A stretch of DNA of 64,000 bases from JANQOH01 sp965243325 (GTDB lineage Bacteria > Pseudomonadota > Alphaproteobacteria > UBA7887), in NCBI GenBank assembly GCA_965243325.1, contig CBDEUQ010000001.1, forward strand, positions 1 to 64,000, given 5' to 3'. Position numbers and translations under genes: made by a program. This document shows, piece after piece, positions 37,053 through 46,216 of this stretch. Within the stretch, counting starts at the first letter, position 1. Every line of letters starts with the position of its first letter. The notes beneath the pieces were generated by a model. That model worked only from the letters and a program-made list of their open reading frames with translations, made no database searches and was not told the DNA's origin.

Positions 37053-37428
37053 AGAGCGTCTCCGGCGATACCAGCGGCTCGGAGATCTCGACCGCGCCCG
37101 CGGCGTCGAGCGCCGTGTAGAAGCACGACCGCCGCCCGGTGTGGCACGCCACTCCGGTCTGATCGACGAGCGCCAGCAGCGCGTCGCCGTCGCAGTCGAG
37201 GCGGAGGCCGATGAGATGCTGCACCTGGCCCGAGGTCTCGCCCTTGCGCCACAGCGCCTGTCGGCTGCGCGACCAGTAGCACATGCGCCCGCTTGCCAGA
37301 GTCTCGGCGACGGCGTCGCGGTTCATCCACGCGAGCATCAGCACCTCGCCGGTGTCGTGCTGCTGGGCGACGACGGGCACGAGGCCGTCGGCATCGAACG
37401 CGATCCGCGCCAGCACCGCCTCGTTCAC
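37042..37428 (-). CDS. hisI: Phosphoribosyl-AMP cyclohydrolase
   Basis: The 128-aa zinc enzyme carries out step 3 of histidine synthesis, opening the adenine ring of phosphoribosyl-AMP. Signature segments: MLAWMNRDAVAETLASG, YWSRSRQALWRKGETSGQ, the metal-binding DCDGDALL and QTGVACHTGRRSCF. It starts 7 bp after hisF. No fused HisE domain. Confidence 0.95.
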   Translation of the reverse strand: MNEAVLARIAFDADGLVPVVAQQHDTGEVLMLAWMNRDAVAETLASGRMCYWSRSRQALWRKGETSGQVQHLIGLRLDCDGDALLALVDQTGVACHTGRRSCFYTALDAAGAVEISEPLVSPETLYGG

Positions 37429-37435
37429 GGCGCGC

Positions 37436-38197
37436 TCACACCGGCCGCACGGCGACGCCGGCCGCCGCCATGTGCGCCTTCGCCTCGGCGATCGAATGCT
37501 CGCCGAAGTGGAAGATCGACGCCGCGAGGACGGCGCTCGCGTGGCCGTCGCGCACGCCTTCCACGAGGTGGTGGAGGGCGCCGACGCCGCCCGAGGCGAT
37601 GGTCGGGACCGGTACCGCGTCGGCGATCGCGCGGGTCAGGCGCGAGTCGAAGCCCCGGCGCGTGCCGTCTCGGTCCATCGAGGTCAGCAGGATCTCGCCG
37701 GCGCCGTAGCCGGCCATCCGCCGGGCCCAGCCGACGGCTTCGATTCCCGTCGCGCGGCGCCCGCCGTGGGTGAAGATCTCGGCCCGCTCGGGACTCGTCC
37801 ACTTGGCGTCGATGGCGACGGTGATGCACTGCGAGCCGAACTTGCGCGCCGCCTCGCGCACGAACTCCGGCGTCCGCACCGCGGCGGTGTTGATCGAGAC
37901 CTTGTCGGCTCCGGCGAGCAGCAGCCGGCGAATGTCGTCGAGCGTTCGCACGCCGCCGCCGACGGTGAGCGGCATGAAGCACACCTCCGCCGTGCGCGCG
38001 ACCGCGTCGAGCAGAATGCCGCGGTCGTCGCTCGACGCGGTGATGTCGAGGAAGCACAGCTCGTCCGCGCCGGCGGAATCGTACAGGCGCGCCTGCTCCA
38101 CCGGATCGCCGGCATCGACCAGATCGACGAAATTGACCCCCTTGACCACGCGGCCCGCCTTCACGTCGAGGCAGGGAATGATACGCGTCTTCAGCAT
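37436..38197 (-). CDS. hisF: Imidazole glycerol phosphate synthase, cyclase subunit
   Basis: The 253-aa (beta/alpha)8 barrel takes ammonia from HisH to form imidazole glycerol phosphate and AICAR. Catalytic Asp residues are in IIPCLDVKAGRVVKG (Asp11) and ITVAIDAKW. Phosphate-binding loops LTVGGGV and ASGGVG are present. Start ATG 38197 overlaps the hisA end by 7 bp. It works as a complex with HisH, encoded three genes upstream. Confidence 0.96.
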   Translation of the reverse strand: MLKTRIIPCLDVKAGRVVKGVNFVDLVDAGDPVEQARLYDSAGADELCFLDITASSDDRGILLDAVARTAEVCFMPLTVGGGVRTLDDIRRLLLAGADKVSINTAAVRTPEFVREAARKFGSQCITVAIDAKWTSPERAEIFTHGGRRATGIEAVGWARRMAGYGAGEILLTSMDRDGTRRGFDSRLTRAIADAVPVPTIASGGVGALHHLVEGVRDGHASAVLAASIFHFGEHSIAEAKAHMAAAGVAVRPV

Positions 38198-38931
38198 GGC
38201 GCGGCCAGCGCCGCGAGCGCCGCGGCAAGATCGATGCGGCCGTCGTAGATCGCGCGGCCGGAGATCGCGCCGGCGACCCCGGCGGCGCGGCGGCGCGCGA
38301 GGGCGTGCAGGTCGGCGAGCCGGGCGACGCCGCCGGAAGCGATGACCGGCGTCGTGAGCGGCGCGGCGAAGGCGGCGACCGCGTCGGCGTCGATGCCGGA
38401 GAGCGCGCCGTCGCGCGCGATGTCGGTGTGGACGATCGCGGCCGCGCCCGAGTCCTCGTAGGCGCGCGCGAGGTCGCCGGCGGCGATGTCGGTGGCCTCG
38501 GCCCAGCCGGCCACAGCGACGCGGCCGTCGCGCGCGTCGATGCCGACGGCGACGCGGCCGGGAAATCGCCGGCACGCGTCCTTCGCGAACGCGGGGTCGC
38601 GCGCCGCGGCGGTGCCGAGCACCACGCGCGCCGCGCCGCGTTCGAGCCATGCCTCGACGGCCGCTAGGTCGCGGATGCCGCCGCCGAGCTGCACCGACAG
38701 CGAGGTCTCGTCGACGATCCGCGCCACCGCCTCGCCGTTGACGGACCGGCCGGCGAAGGCGCCGTCGAGATCGACCACGTGCAGCCAGCGCGCGCCCGCC
38801 GCCTCGAACGCGCGCGCCTGCGCCGGCGGGTCGCGCGAGAACACGGTCGCTTGCGCCATGTCGCCGCGGACGAGGCGCACGCAGGCCCCGTCCTTGAGAT
38901 CGATGGCGGGGTAGAGAGTGAAGGCGCTCAC
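38191..38931 (-). CDS. hisA: ProFAR isomerase
   Basis: The 246-aa (beta/alpha)8 barrel carries out the Amadori rearrangement of ProFAR to PRFAR. Catalytic Asp residues are seen in YPAIDLKDGACVRL and VHTDIARDG; phosphate loops are QLGGGIRD and ASGGVA. The GTG start at 38931 overlaps the acetyltransferase stop (GTGA), so the acetyltransferase gene is translated in line with the pathway genes. Confidence 0.95.
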   Translation of the reverse strand: MSAFTLYPAIDLKDGACVRLVRGDMAQATVFSRDPPAQARAFEAAGARWLHVVDLDGAFAGRSVNGEAVARIVDETSLSVQLGGGIRDLAAVEAWLERGAARVVLGTAAARDPAFAKDACRRFPGRVAVGIDARDGRVAVAGWAEATDIAAGDLARAYEDSGAAAIVHTDIARDGALSGIDADAVAAFAAPLTTPVIASGGVARLADLHALARRRAAGVAGAISGRAIYDGRIDLAAALAALAAPC

Positions 38932-39446
38932 CGCAGGTCCTTGACGTAGAAGTGCCCGGGCACCATCGCGCCGTCGACGCGATGGTAGCGGTCGAGCGTC
39001 CCCCAGCGCCGGTAGCCGCAGCTCTCGTACAGGTTGATCGCGCGCTCCTGCGTCACCCGCACGTCGAGCCGCATGACCCTCTGGCCGTGGCCGCGCGCCG
39101 CCTCCTCGGCGGCCTCCAGCAGGGCGCGCGCCAAGCCGTGGCCGCGGGCCCACGGCGCGACGAAGTGGGTGTCTATCGTCGCCGCGAAGTCGCCCGCCTC
39201 GTTCGTCGGCGCCGGTTTCACCAGCTGGATCGAACCGGCCACCCTGCCGTCCAGACGGCCGAGATGAAGCTCGCGCTCGGGCACCAGCAGCACGCCCCGC
39301 CAGTAGGCTTCCATTCGGCGCCGCGAAGGCGCCTTGACCCAGCGGAACCCGATGCCGGACTCGATCGCGGCAATCGTCGCGCGCGACAGTTCCGCAAGAT
39401 CGGCACGCGCCAGCGCGTCGGGCTTCTCGACCGAAAGCTGCGCCAT
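38928..39446 (-). CDS. GNAT family N-acetyltransferase
   Basis: The 172-aa product is an acetyl-CoA-dependent N-acetyltransferase of unknown substrate. The CoA-binding region reads VAPWARGHGLARALLEAAEE and a conserved AINLYESCGYRRWG follows. It is set within the histidine operon between hisH and hisA, with 1-bp overlap to hisH (TGATG) and 4-bp overlap to hisA (GTGA), an arrangement I recall from other alphaproteobacteria. A link to histidine metabolism is not shown by the sequence. Confidence 0.85.
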   Translation of the reverse strand: MAQLSVEKPDALARADLAELSRATIAAIESGIGFRWVKAPSRRRMEAYWRGVLLVPERELHLGRLDGRVAGSIQLVKPAPTNEAGDFAATIDTHFVAPWARGHGLARALLEAAEEAARGHGQRVMRLDVRVTQERAINLYESCGYRRWGTLDRYHRVDGAMVPGHFYVKDLR

Positions 39447-40078
39447 CACGGGCGCCAGCGGAGAAAATTGGCCAGCACGCGAAGCCCCACCTCCTGGCTC
39501 TTTTCCGGGTGGAACTGCGTCCCGACCAGATTGCCGCGGCCGACGACCGCGGTCACCGAACCGCCGTAGTCCGCGTGCGCGACCAGATCGCCCGCCTCGC
39601 CCGGCACGAAGCCGTAGCTGTGCACGAAATAGCCGTGCGCGCGGCGCGGCAGGCCCTCGAGCAGCGGGTGGGCGCGGTCCACCAGCAGCTCGTTCCAGCC
39701 CATGTGCGGAATCTTCAGCGCCGGGTCCGCGGGTTCGAGTGCGCGCACCGCGGCATCGAACCAGCCGAACCCCTCGTGGCGGCCGTGCTCGAACCCGCGC
39801 GTCGCCATCAACTGCATGCCGACGCAAATGCCGAGCAGCGGCCGGCCGCGCACCCGCGCGACGTGGTCGAGCGCGTCGTGCATCCCCGGCAGCGCGTCGA
39901 TTCCCGCCATGCAGTCGGCGAACGCGCCGACGCCGGGCAGCACCACGCGGTCCGCCGCCGCGACGCGCCCGGCCTCCGCGGTGACGACGACCGGTTCCGA
40001 GTCCTGCCGTGCGCGCTCGAGCGCCTTGGCGGCCGAGCGAAGATTGCCCGACCCGTAGTCGACGACGGCGACGGTCAT
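39446..40078 (-). CDS. hisH: Imidazole glycerol phosphate synthase, glutaminase subunit
   Basis: The 210-aa class I glutamine amidotransferase supplies ammonia to HisF. It begins TVAVVDYGSGNLRS, has the nucleophile Cys in LLGICVGMQLM, and the His/Glu of the triad in GTQFHPEKS. PHMGWNEL is a typical family segment. Stop and start overlaps on both sides (TGATG, ATGA) mark a coupled operon. Confidence 0.96.
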   Translation of the reverse strand: MTVAVVDYGSGNLRSAAKALERARQDSEPVVVTAEAGRVAAADRVVLPGVGAFADCMAGIDALPGMHDALDHVARVRGRPLLGICVGMQLMATRGFEHGRHEGFGWFDAAVRALEPADPALKIPHMGWNELLVDRAHPLLEGLPRRAHGYFVHSYGFVPGEAGDLVAHADYGGSVTAVVGRGNLVGTQFHPEKSQEVGLRVLANFLRWRP

Positions 40079-40470
40079 GGTGGCGGCGGACCGTGCGCGC
40101 CGAGGGCCGCCTTGGCGAAGAAGCGCCGGTCGGCCTCGGCGCGCGTACGGCCGGCGGCGATGCCCGCGAGCAGATGGCCGTCCCGTGCGAGCCGGGCGCG
40201 GCGCCAGTCGTTGGCGTGGCTTGCGAAGAAGAGCGCGAAGACGACGAGCAGGCTGCCGCCGACCGCGGGCGCGCCGCCGGCGAAGCTCCACGTCGCCAGG
40301 CCGATGGCGAACGGCGCGGCAACGGCGGCGGCGGCGGCGAACCAGAGGCGGCGAAAGAGCGCCCAGACGAAGCCGAACAACAGGGCGCCCCACGAGAAAC
40401 CCTCGGGCACGGCCACGGCATCCGCGAGCGCCGTGTGGCCGGGCGCCATATGGTACGTATAGGTGCGCAT
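40075..40470 (-). CDS. DUF2628 membrane protein
   Basis: The 131-aa product has two or three hydrophobic segments (LLFGFVWALFRRLWFAAAAA, VGGSLLVVFALFFASHANDW). The family signature GFSWGALLFGFVWAL and HANDWRR is that of DUF2628, small inner-membrane proteins of unknown function often found between hisB and hisH in alphaproteobacteria. It overlaps both neighbours by 1-4 bases. Confidence 0.88.
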   Translation of the reverse strand: MRTYTYHMAPGHTALADAVAVPEGFSWGALLFGFVWALFRRLWFAAAAAVAAPFAIGLATWSFAGGAPAVGGSLLVVFALFFASHANDWRRARLARDGHLLAGIAAGRTRAEADRRFFAKAALGAHGPPPP

Positions 40471-41072
40471 CAGGTGCCGGCGTCGCTCAACCGGCCCTTC
40501 GTCGACGGCACCGCGGCGGGGGCGCGGGGATCGATCTCCACCGCGCTGCGCAGCGCCCGCGCGAGGCCCTTGTAGCACGACTCGACGATGTGATGGCTGT
40601 TCTCGCCGTACAGCGTCTCGACGTGCAGCGTCGCGCCGGCGGCCTGGGCGAAGGCGTGGAACCACTCGCGGAACAGTTCGGTGTCCATGTCCCCGAGCTT
40701 CGGCCGCGTGAAGGCGACCTTCCACACCGTGTACGGCCGGTTCGAAAGATCTATGGCGACCCGCGTCAGCGTCTCGTCCATGGGGATCAGCGCGTTGCCG
40801 TAGCGGCGGATGCCGCGGCGGTCGTCCAGCGCCTTGGCCACCGCGCTGCCGATGACGATGCCGGTATCTTCCGTGGTGTGGTGGAAATCCACGTGCAGGT
40901 CGCCCGTGGCCGCGATGTCGAGATCGATCAGGCTGTGCCGCGAGAGCTGCTCCAGCATGTGGTCGAGGAACCCGATGCCGGTGGCGACGTTGTAGCGGCC
41001 GGTGCCGTCGAGATCGACGCGTGCGGAAATCCGGGTCTCTCGCGTGGTGCGGTCGACGCTTGCCTGTCGCAT
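40470..41072 (-). CDS. hisB: Imidazoleglycerol-phosphate dehydratase
   Basis: The 200-aa monofunctional enzyme dehydrates imidazole glycerol phosphate. Metal-binding motifs: GFLDHMLEQLSRHS, DFHHTTEDTG and ENSHHIVES. The histidinol-phosphatase domain of enterobacterial HisB is absent, as expected for this group. It is the first gene of the operon, divergent from hslV across 164 bp, which should hold promoters for both directions. Confidence 0.95.
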   Translation of the reverse strand: MRQASVDRTTRETRISARVDLDGTGRYNVATGIGFLDHMLEQLSRHSLIDLDIAATGDLHVDFHHTTEDTGIVIGSAVAKALDDRRGIRRYGNALIPMDETLTRVAIDLSNRPYTVWKVAFTRPKLGDMDTELFREWFHAFAQAAGATLHVETLYGENSHHIVESCYKGLARALRSAVEIDPRAPAAVPSTKGRLSDAGT

Positions 41073-41167
41073 GGGAAACCGCCGGGTTCGGAGCGCGGCT
41101 TTTCTACCAGCATCAGGGCGACGGCGAAAGGCGATGCGACGAGGGCCGGGCCGCGGGCCTGCCGGCC

Positions 41168-41196
41168 CTTGAACCCTGCGGCGAATCCGCCAATGT
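41168..41196 (+). promoter_or_regulatory. Heat-shock (RpoH)-like promoter for hslVU
   Basis: CTTGAA at 41168-41173, a 16-bp spacer and CCAATGT at 41190-41196 match the alphaproteobacterial RpoH pattern CTTGAA ... CYTATNT at 6 of 7 positions in the -10 part. It lies 40 bp upstream of the hslV ATG. Heat-shock control of hslVU is known in many bacteria. Confidence 0.5.
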
Positions 41197-41236
41197 AGGG
41201 CCAGTCCTCCCCCGCCCTCCGGGATTCGCCCTCTCG

Positions 41237-41797
41237 ATGCACGATCGACCCATTCCTGCGTGGCACGGCACCACCATTCTTTCCGTGCGCAAGGACGGCC
41301 AGACCGTCGTCGCCGGCGACGGCCAGGTGAGCTTCGGCCAGACCGTGATCAAGGCGCGCGCGCGCAAGGTTCGCCGGCTCGGTGGCGGCGCCATTCTGGC
41401 CGGTTTCGCCGGCGCCACGGCGGACGCGTTCACGCTGTTCGAGCGGCTGGAGGGGAAGCTCGATCAGTATCCGGGCCAGCTGATGCGCGCCTGCGTCGAG
41501 ATGGCGAAGGACTGGCGCACCGACCGCTATCTGCGCCGGCTCGAGGCGATGATGGCGGTGGCGGATCGCGACGTGTCGCTGGTGCTGACCGGCACGGGCG
41601 ACGTGCTCGAGCCCGACGACGGCGTGATCGGCATCGGCTCGGGCGGCGCCTTCGCGCTGGCGGCGGCGCGGGCGATGATCGACCGCGAGGACATGGACGC
41701 CCGCGCCATCGCCGAGCGGGCCATGGCCATCGCCGCCGACATCTGCATCTATACCAACGGCTCCGTCGTCATCGAGTCCGTCGAGTCCGGCGCATGA
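41237..41797 (+). CDS. hslV: ATP-dependent protease peptidase subunit HslV
   Basis: The 186-aa proteasome-like subunit forms the dodecameric core of HslUV. The propeptide ends at HG before TTILSVRKDGQTVVAGDGQ; the new N-terminal Thr (residue 12 or so) is the nucleophile. Family segments GGGAILAGFAGATADAFTL and GIGSGGAFALAAARAM are present. The stop overlaps the hslU start (ATGA). Confidence 0.96.
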   Translation: MHDRPIPAWHGTTILSVRKDGQTVVAGDGQVSFGQTVIKARARKVRRLGGGAILAGFAGATADAFTLFERLEGKLDQYPGQLMRACVEMAKDWRTDRYLRRLEAMMAVADRDVSLVLTGTGDVLEPDDGVIGIGSGGAFALAAARAMIDREDMDARAIAERAMAIAADICIYTNGSVVIESVESGA

Positions 41798-43104
41798 CCA
41801 ATTTCAGCCCCCGCGAGATCGTGTCGGAGCTCGACCGGTTCATCGTCGGCCAGAACGACGCCAAGCGCTCGGTCGCCATCGCGCTCCGCAACCGCTGGCG
41901 GCGGATGCAGCTCGACGACGACCTGCGCGAGGAGGTGCTGCCGAAGAACATCCTGATGATCGGTCCGACCGGCGTCGGCAAGACCGAGATCGCGCGCCGG
42001 CTCGCGCGGCTCGCGCAGGCGCCCTTCGTCAAGGTCGAGGCGACGAAGTTCACCGAAGTCGGCTACGTCGGCCGCGACGTGGAATCGATCGTGCGCGACC
42101 TCGTCGAAACCGCGATCGCCATGACCCGCGACCGCATGCGCGCCGACGTCCGCGCGCGCGCCGAGGCCGCGGCCGAGGATCGCGTGATCGATGCGCTGGT
42201 CGGCAAGGACGCCCGCCCCGACTCGCGCCAGAAGTTCCGCAAGCTGCTGCGCGAGGGCGCGCTCGCCGACCGCGAGATCGAGCTGGAGGTGACCGACTCC
42301 GGCATTCCCGGCATGCCGACGTTCGACATCCCCGGGATGCCGGGCGCGCAGATGGGCATGATCAATCTCAACGACATGCTCGGCAAGGCGCTCGGCGGAC
42401 GCACCCGCACGCGGCGCCTGTCGGTGGACGAGAGCTACGAAGTTCTCATGGAGGAGGAGAGCGACAAGCTCCTCGACGAGGACAAGGTCCTGCGCGAGTC
42501 GATCGCCGCGGTCGAGCAGAACGGCATCGTGTTTCTCGACGAGATCGACAAGATCTGCGCCCGCACCGACAGACTCGGCGCCGACGTGAGCCGCGAGGGA
42601 GTGCAGCGCGACCTGCTGCCGCTCATCGAGGGCACGGTGGTGGCGACAAAGCACGGGCAGGTGCGCACCGACCACATCCTGTTCATCGCCTCGGGCGCCT
42701 TCCACGTCGCCAAGCCGGCGGACCTGCTGCCCGAGCTGCAGGGCCGCCTGCCGATCCGCGTCGAGCTCAAGCCGCTCGACAAGGCGGACCTCGTGCGGAT
42801 TCTGACCGAACCGGAAAACTCGCTGATCCGCCAGTACACGGCGCTGATGGCGACCGAGGAGGTGACGGTCGAGTTCACCGACGACGGCATCGAGGCGATT
42901 GCCTCGCTCGCCGCCGAGGTCAACCGGGGCGTCGAGAACATCGGCGCCCGCCGCCTGCACACGGTCATGGAGCGGCTGCTGGAGGACATCTCCTTCTCCG
43001 CCACCGACAAGCCCGGGGCCACGGTCACTTTCGACGCCGCCTTCGTCGAGAACAACATCGGCGACCTCGCCCGCAGCGCCGACCTGAGCCGGTTCATCCT
43101 CTAG
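41794..43104 (+). CDS. hslU: ATP-dependent protease ATPase subunit HslU
   Basis: The 436-aa AAA+ unfoldase partners HslV. It begins TNFSPREIVSELDRFIVGQN, with Walker A GPTGVGKT at residues 58-65, the family motif TEVGYVGRDVESIVRDLVE, the variable I-domain (about 110-240, with the GMINLNDMLGKA segment), Walker B IVFLDEIDKI and a C-terminus ending SRFIL that docks into HslV. Coupled to hslV. Confidence 0.97.
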   Translation: MTNFSPREIVSELDRFIVGQNDAKRSVAIALRNRWRRMQLDDDLREEVLPKNILMIGPTGVGKTEIARRLARLAQAPFVKVEATKFTEVGYVGRDVESIVRDLVETAIAMTRDRMRADVRARAEAAAEDRVIDALVGKDARPDSRQKFRKLLREGALADREIELEVTDSGIPGMPTFDIPGMPGAQMGMINLNDMLGKALGGRTRTRRLSVDESYEVLMEEESDKLLDEDKVLRESIAAVEQNGIVFLDEIDKICARTDRLGADVSREGVQRDLLPLIEGTVVATKHGQVRTDHILFIASGAFHVAKPADLLPELQGRLPIRVELKPLDKADLVRILTEPENSLIRQYTALMATEEVTVEFTDDGIEAIASLAAEVNRGVENIGARRLHTVMERLLEDISFSATDKPGATVTFDAAFVENNIGDLARSADLSRFIL

Positions 43105-43282
43105 CGGCGGACGCGGCGGGCTGGACGAAGCCGCTACATTCGGGCGTCGCCGGTCGGGAACCGTCTGGCGCGCCGGCTGCCGCCGGCGGGCACCCGTCGG
43201 ACCGCTTCCCGAACGAGGCCAATCCGTCGGCGCTCGAAAAATCGATCCCGAACCCCGGCCGTCACGATTGCCGCGTGTTCGG

Positions 43283-45250
43283 CTACCCCGGTCGCGCGAA
43301 CGCGACGAGCGCGGCGTCCGCCCCGCGGCCCGTCGCGATGACGACGAACTGCCGTCCCGAGCGGGCGCGATAGGTCATCGGGTTCGCCTGGGTCTTGGAC
43401 GGAGTCGCGCCACGCCAGACCTCGCCGCCGGTCGCCGTGTCGAAGGCATAGAGGTACGGGTCGCCGCCGCCGACGAAGACGAGGCCGCCCCCGGTCGCCA
43501 TCGGGCCGGAGTTGCCGCGCGTGCCGAGGCGCTCCGGCAGCTCCACGCCGCGCAGCAGCGGGTGTTCGCGTAGCTCGGGGCTGCCCTCGCCGAACGGCAC
43601 CTTCCACGCGATCTCGCCGGCGTCGAGGTCGATCGCCACCAGGTGCGCGTACGGCGGCTTGATCAGGGGAATCGGGCCGAGCGGGCTCTCCGGGGTCTGT
43701 GCGGCGCCCGGTCCGCCGGCCTCCCGATACATGACGAGCGTCGCCCCGTAGGGACAGTTGTTGCTGTACCCGACGTCGACCTCGGGATCGTCGCCCCGAT
43801 TCGCGCACACCTGGTTCGTGTCGGCGTCTTCCGACGTTCGCACGAACAGCAGTCCGGTCTCGGGGTCGAACGCTGCCCCGCCCCAGTTCGCGCCGCCGCT
43901 CGCGCCCGGACGCTGGAGCGTCCCCCGAAGGCTCGGCGGCGTGAACAGCGGACCCAGACGGAACCGCCGCATTTCCTCCACCGCCAGCGCATGAATCTCG
44001 GGCGTCAGGTCGTTCGCGTCCTCCAGCGACACGCCCTGCCCGCCGAACGGCGGCGGCCTGGTCGGGAACGGCTGCGTCGGGTACAGCACCTCGCCGGGCA
44101 CGTCCGTCGCCGTGTCCACCGCGCGCTCCTCGATCGGCCACACCGGCTCGCCGGTGGCCCGGTCGAACACGTACGTGAAGCCGTGCTTGGACACCTGCGC
44201 CACCGCGTCCAACTCGCGCCCGTCCACCGTGATCGTCACGAGGTTCGGCGCGGAGCCCAGGTCGTAGTCCCATACGCCGTGGTGCACCGTCTGGAAGTGC
44301 CACCGCCGCTCGCCCGTGCGCGCGTCCAGGCACACGAGCGACTCGGCGAAGAGGTTCGCCCCGACCCGGTGGCCGCCCCAGTAGTCGCCGCTCGGCGTGC
44401 TCGTCGGCACGTACAGAAGCCCGCGCTCGGCATCGAGCGACATCGCCCCCCATGCATTGGCGTGGCCGGTGCGGCGCCAGGACTCGCCCTCCCAGGTCTC
44501 CGCGCCGAAATCGCCGCTCGATTGGGGAATGGTGAAGAAGATCCAGCGGCGCTCGCCCGTGCGGACGTCGAACGCCTGCACGGACCCCGGCGTGTCGTAT
44601 TCTCTTTGAACGCGGTCGGGCACCCGGCTGCCCACGATCACCAGGTCCTCGAACACCACCGGCGGCGAGGTCTGGTCGAACTCGTAGCGGGTCACCGGGC
44701 GACCGTGGCCCTCGGTCAGCACGACGCTCCCGCCGTCGCCGAAGCCCGTGTCCGGCTCGCCGGTTTCGGCATCGATCGCGTACAGCCGGTCGCGGCTGTT
44801 GAGGAAGATGCGGGCGGCGTCCCCGTCGCTCCACCGGGCGATGCCCCGGTGCTTGAAACCGCTCGGCACCGCACCCTTGGGCCCGCCTTCGTAAGCCCTG
44901 GGATCGAAGGTCCACAGCTCGCGGCCAGTCTCCGCGTCGAGAGCGACCGCGCGCGTGTACATGGTCGACAGGTACAGGACGTTATCGACCATGATGGGCG
45001 TTGCCTGGAACGGGCCGGGGCGGGTGCCGTACTCCTCCAGCGGCATCTCGTTCGGCTTCCATTGCCAGACGATCTCGAGCTCGCCGACGTTGGCAGCGGT
45101 GATGTCGTCGACCGCCGAGTACTTGGTGTGCGCCCGATCCGCGCCGACATACGGCCACTCGATCATGGCGGCTGGTTCCTGGGCGCTCGCGGGCGACGCA
45201 GACACGAGAGCGGCCGTCGCGAGCACGGCGGTGGCGACGAATCGTTTCAT
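43283..45250 (-). CDS. PQQ-dependent dehydrogenase, glucose-dehydrogenase-like
   Basis: The 655-aa periplasmic quinoprotein has signal peptide MKRFVATAVLATAALVSASP (cleavage after ASA). Propeller motifs recur: DAETGRELWTFDP, DVRTGERRWIFFTI, DARTGERRWHFQTVHHGVWD, with YDLGSAPNL after it. The pattern HHGVWDYD and the VFDRATGEPVWPIEER segment resemble soluble homologues of membrane glucose/quinate dehydrogenases, but no N-terminal membrane domain is present. ATG 45250 is preferred because the signal peptide begins there; the Shine-Dalgarno site is weak. It lies alone, convergent with hslU. Substrate unknown. Confidence 0.88.
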   Translation of the reverse strand: MKRFVATAVLATAALVSASPASAQEPAAMIEWPYVGADRAHTKYSAVDDITAANVGELEIVWQWKPNEMPLEEYGTRPGPFQATPIMVDNVLYLSTMYTRAVALDAETGRELWTFDPRAYEGGPKGAVPSGFKHRGIARWSDGDAARIFLNSRDRLYAIDAETGEPDTGFGDGGSVVLTEGHGRPVTRYEFDQTSPPVVFEDLVIVGSRVPDRVQREYDTPGSVQAFDVRTGERRWIFFTIPQSSGDFGAETWEGESWRRTGHANAWGAMSLDAERGLLYVPTSTPSGDYWGGHRVGANLFAESLVCLDARTGERRWHFQTVHHGVWDYDLGSAPNLVTITVDGRELDAVAQVSKHGFTYVFDRATGEPVWPIEERAVDTATDVPGEVLYPTQPFPTRPPPFGGQGVSLEDANDLTPEIHALAVEEMRRFRLGPLFTPPSLRGTLQRPGASGGANWGGAAFDPETGLLFVRTSEDADTNQVCANRGDDPEVDVGYSNNCPYGATLVMYREAGGPGAAQTPESPLGPIPLIKPPYAHLVAIDLDAGEIAWKVPFGEGSPELREHPLLRGVELPERLGTRGNSGPMATGGGLVFVGGGDPYLYAFDTATGGEVWRGATPSKTQANPMTYRARSGRQFVVIATGRGADAALVAFARPG

Positions 45251-45282
45251 GGAGGAGCCTTCGATCGGAAATGAGCGGCGGT

Positions 45283-45630
45283 TTAGTGGCACACGCCGGA
45301 CCGTGGATTCAAGGGCTCACGATCGGCTGCGAATCCTGACGAACCGGATCGTTGCGGTTGTGCGGATCGAAAATGCCCATTCCGGACGCCGCGGCGCCGG
45401 AGGTTGTAGCGCTGCGCCACCATCGGCACCGAGACCCCCGGCTCGCGGGCCTCCACAACACTCTGCCGCGTCTGCGCCTCGCTCCACTGTCGGCGCCGGC
45501 GGCCAGCCGAACCGCCGCCCGCCGCGCCAGGCTTCTCTTCGACAATCGACATCCGCCAAGCGTCCACCCAAATCGAAGTGGACACTTGCGAAACACCCGC
45601 TTCCCGAGCTCTCGGCGCGCCAAAGCTCAC
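45283..45630 (-). pseudogene. Transposase OrfA-like relic
   Basis: A short stretch reads AGRRRRQWSEAQTRQSVVEA then REPGVSVPMVAQRYNLRR. This is the N-terminal HTH of IS66- or IS3-type accessory transposase proteins, where the family normally continues N-x-L-F-x-W-R. Here the match stops at LRR, and a related continuation is not found. No inverted repeats or downstream orfB/tnpB were found. It is a fragment left by an old insertion beside the PQQ dehydrogenase promoter region. Confidence 0.6.
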
Positions 45631-46216
45631 ATCAACGGAACAGGCGGTCTACGCTGGATGGATACGGCGCTCCCGCCATCGCGATCCTTCTGCCGGTCGA
45701 GTCGTTGCTGGGCCTGCATTCATTCCGCTTGAGGGATTTGACCGCCCTGCGTGGGCGCCTGAAACAGGAGAAGATCGAAAACGAGGTGCCGGCGGCGACT
45801 TCGTGGTCGTCTCCAAAAGAGGTGCGCCGTCGATCGTCGCGGTGCCGATCGTCGTTCCGATAGCGGACGGAAGGAATGCCCCATGGCCCGGCATGGCAGG
45901 AACTACGGTTCCGATGCACATCGTCATGGTCATGACGGTCGATCCTCCGACCGATCCGGCGGTCTCCATGCAAAGGCGACAGCGGCCATGTCGGCCATGG
46001 GGCGTTCGTTACAGGCACCGCGTTTTCCGACGAACGCCATACGCTTGGCCCGGGTCGGAGCCCGCACCGCCTGTCGGTGTGGGCGCGCGGCGGTACGCGG
46101 CGTGCCTGCCGACGTCGTCCCGGCGTTCGGAGCAACCGGCGCGGCGGCGATTTGCCGGGTGCGGCGGGTTCGCGTATGGTCGGGGCTCCCCGATGATCGA
46201 CCGAAAAGGTGCGGCC
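45631..46216. other. Degenerate intergenic region, no gene seen
   Basis: About 590 bp of DNA with lower and uneven coding signal. Open frames exist on both strands, but none has a ribosome site plus a familiar or well-formed protein. Next to a transposase relic, it may be decayed mobile DNA. Confidence 0.45.
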
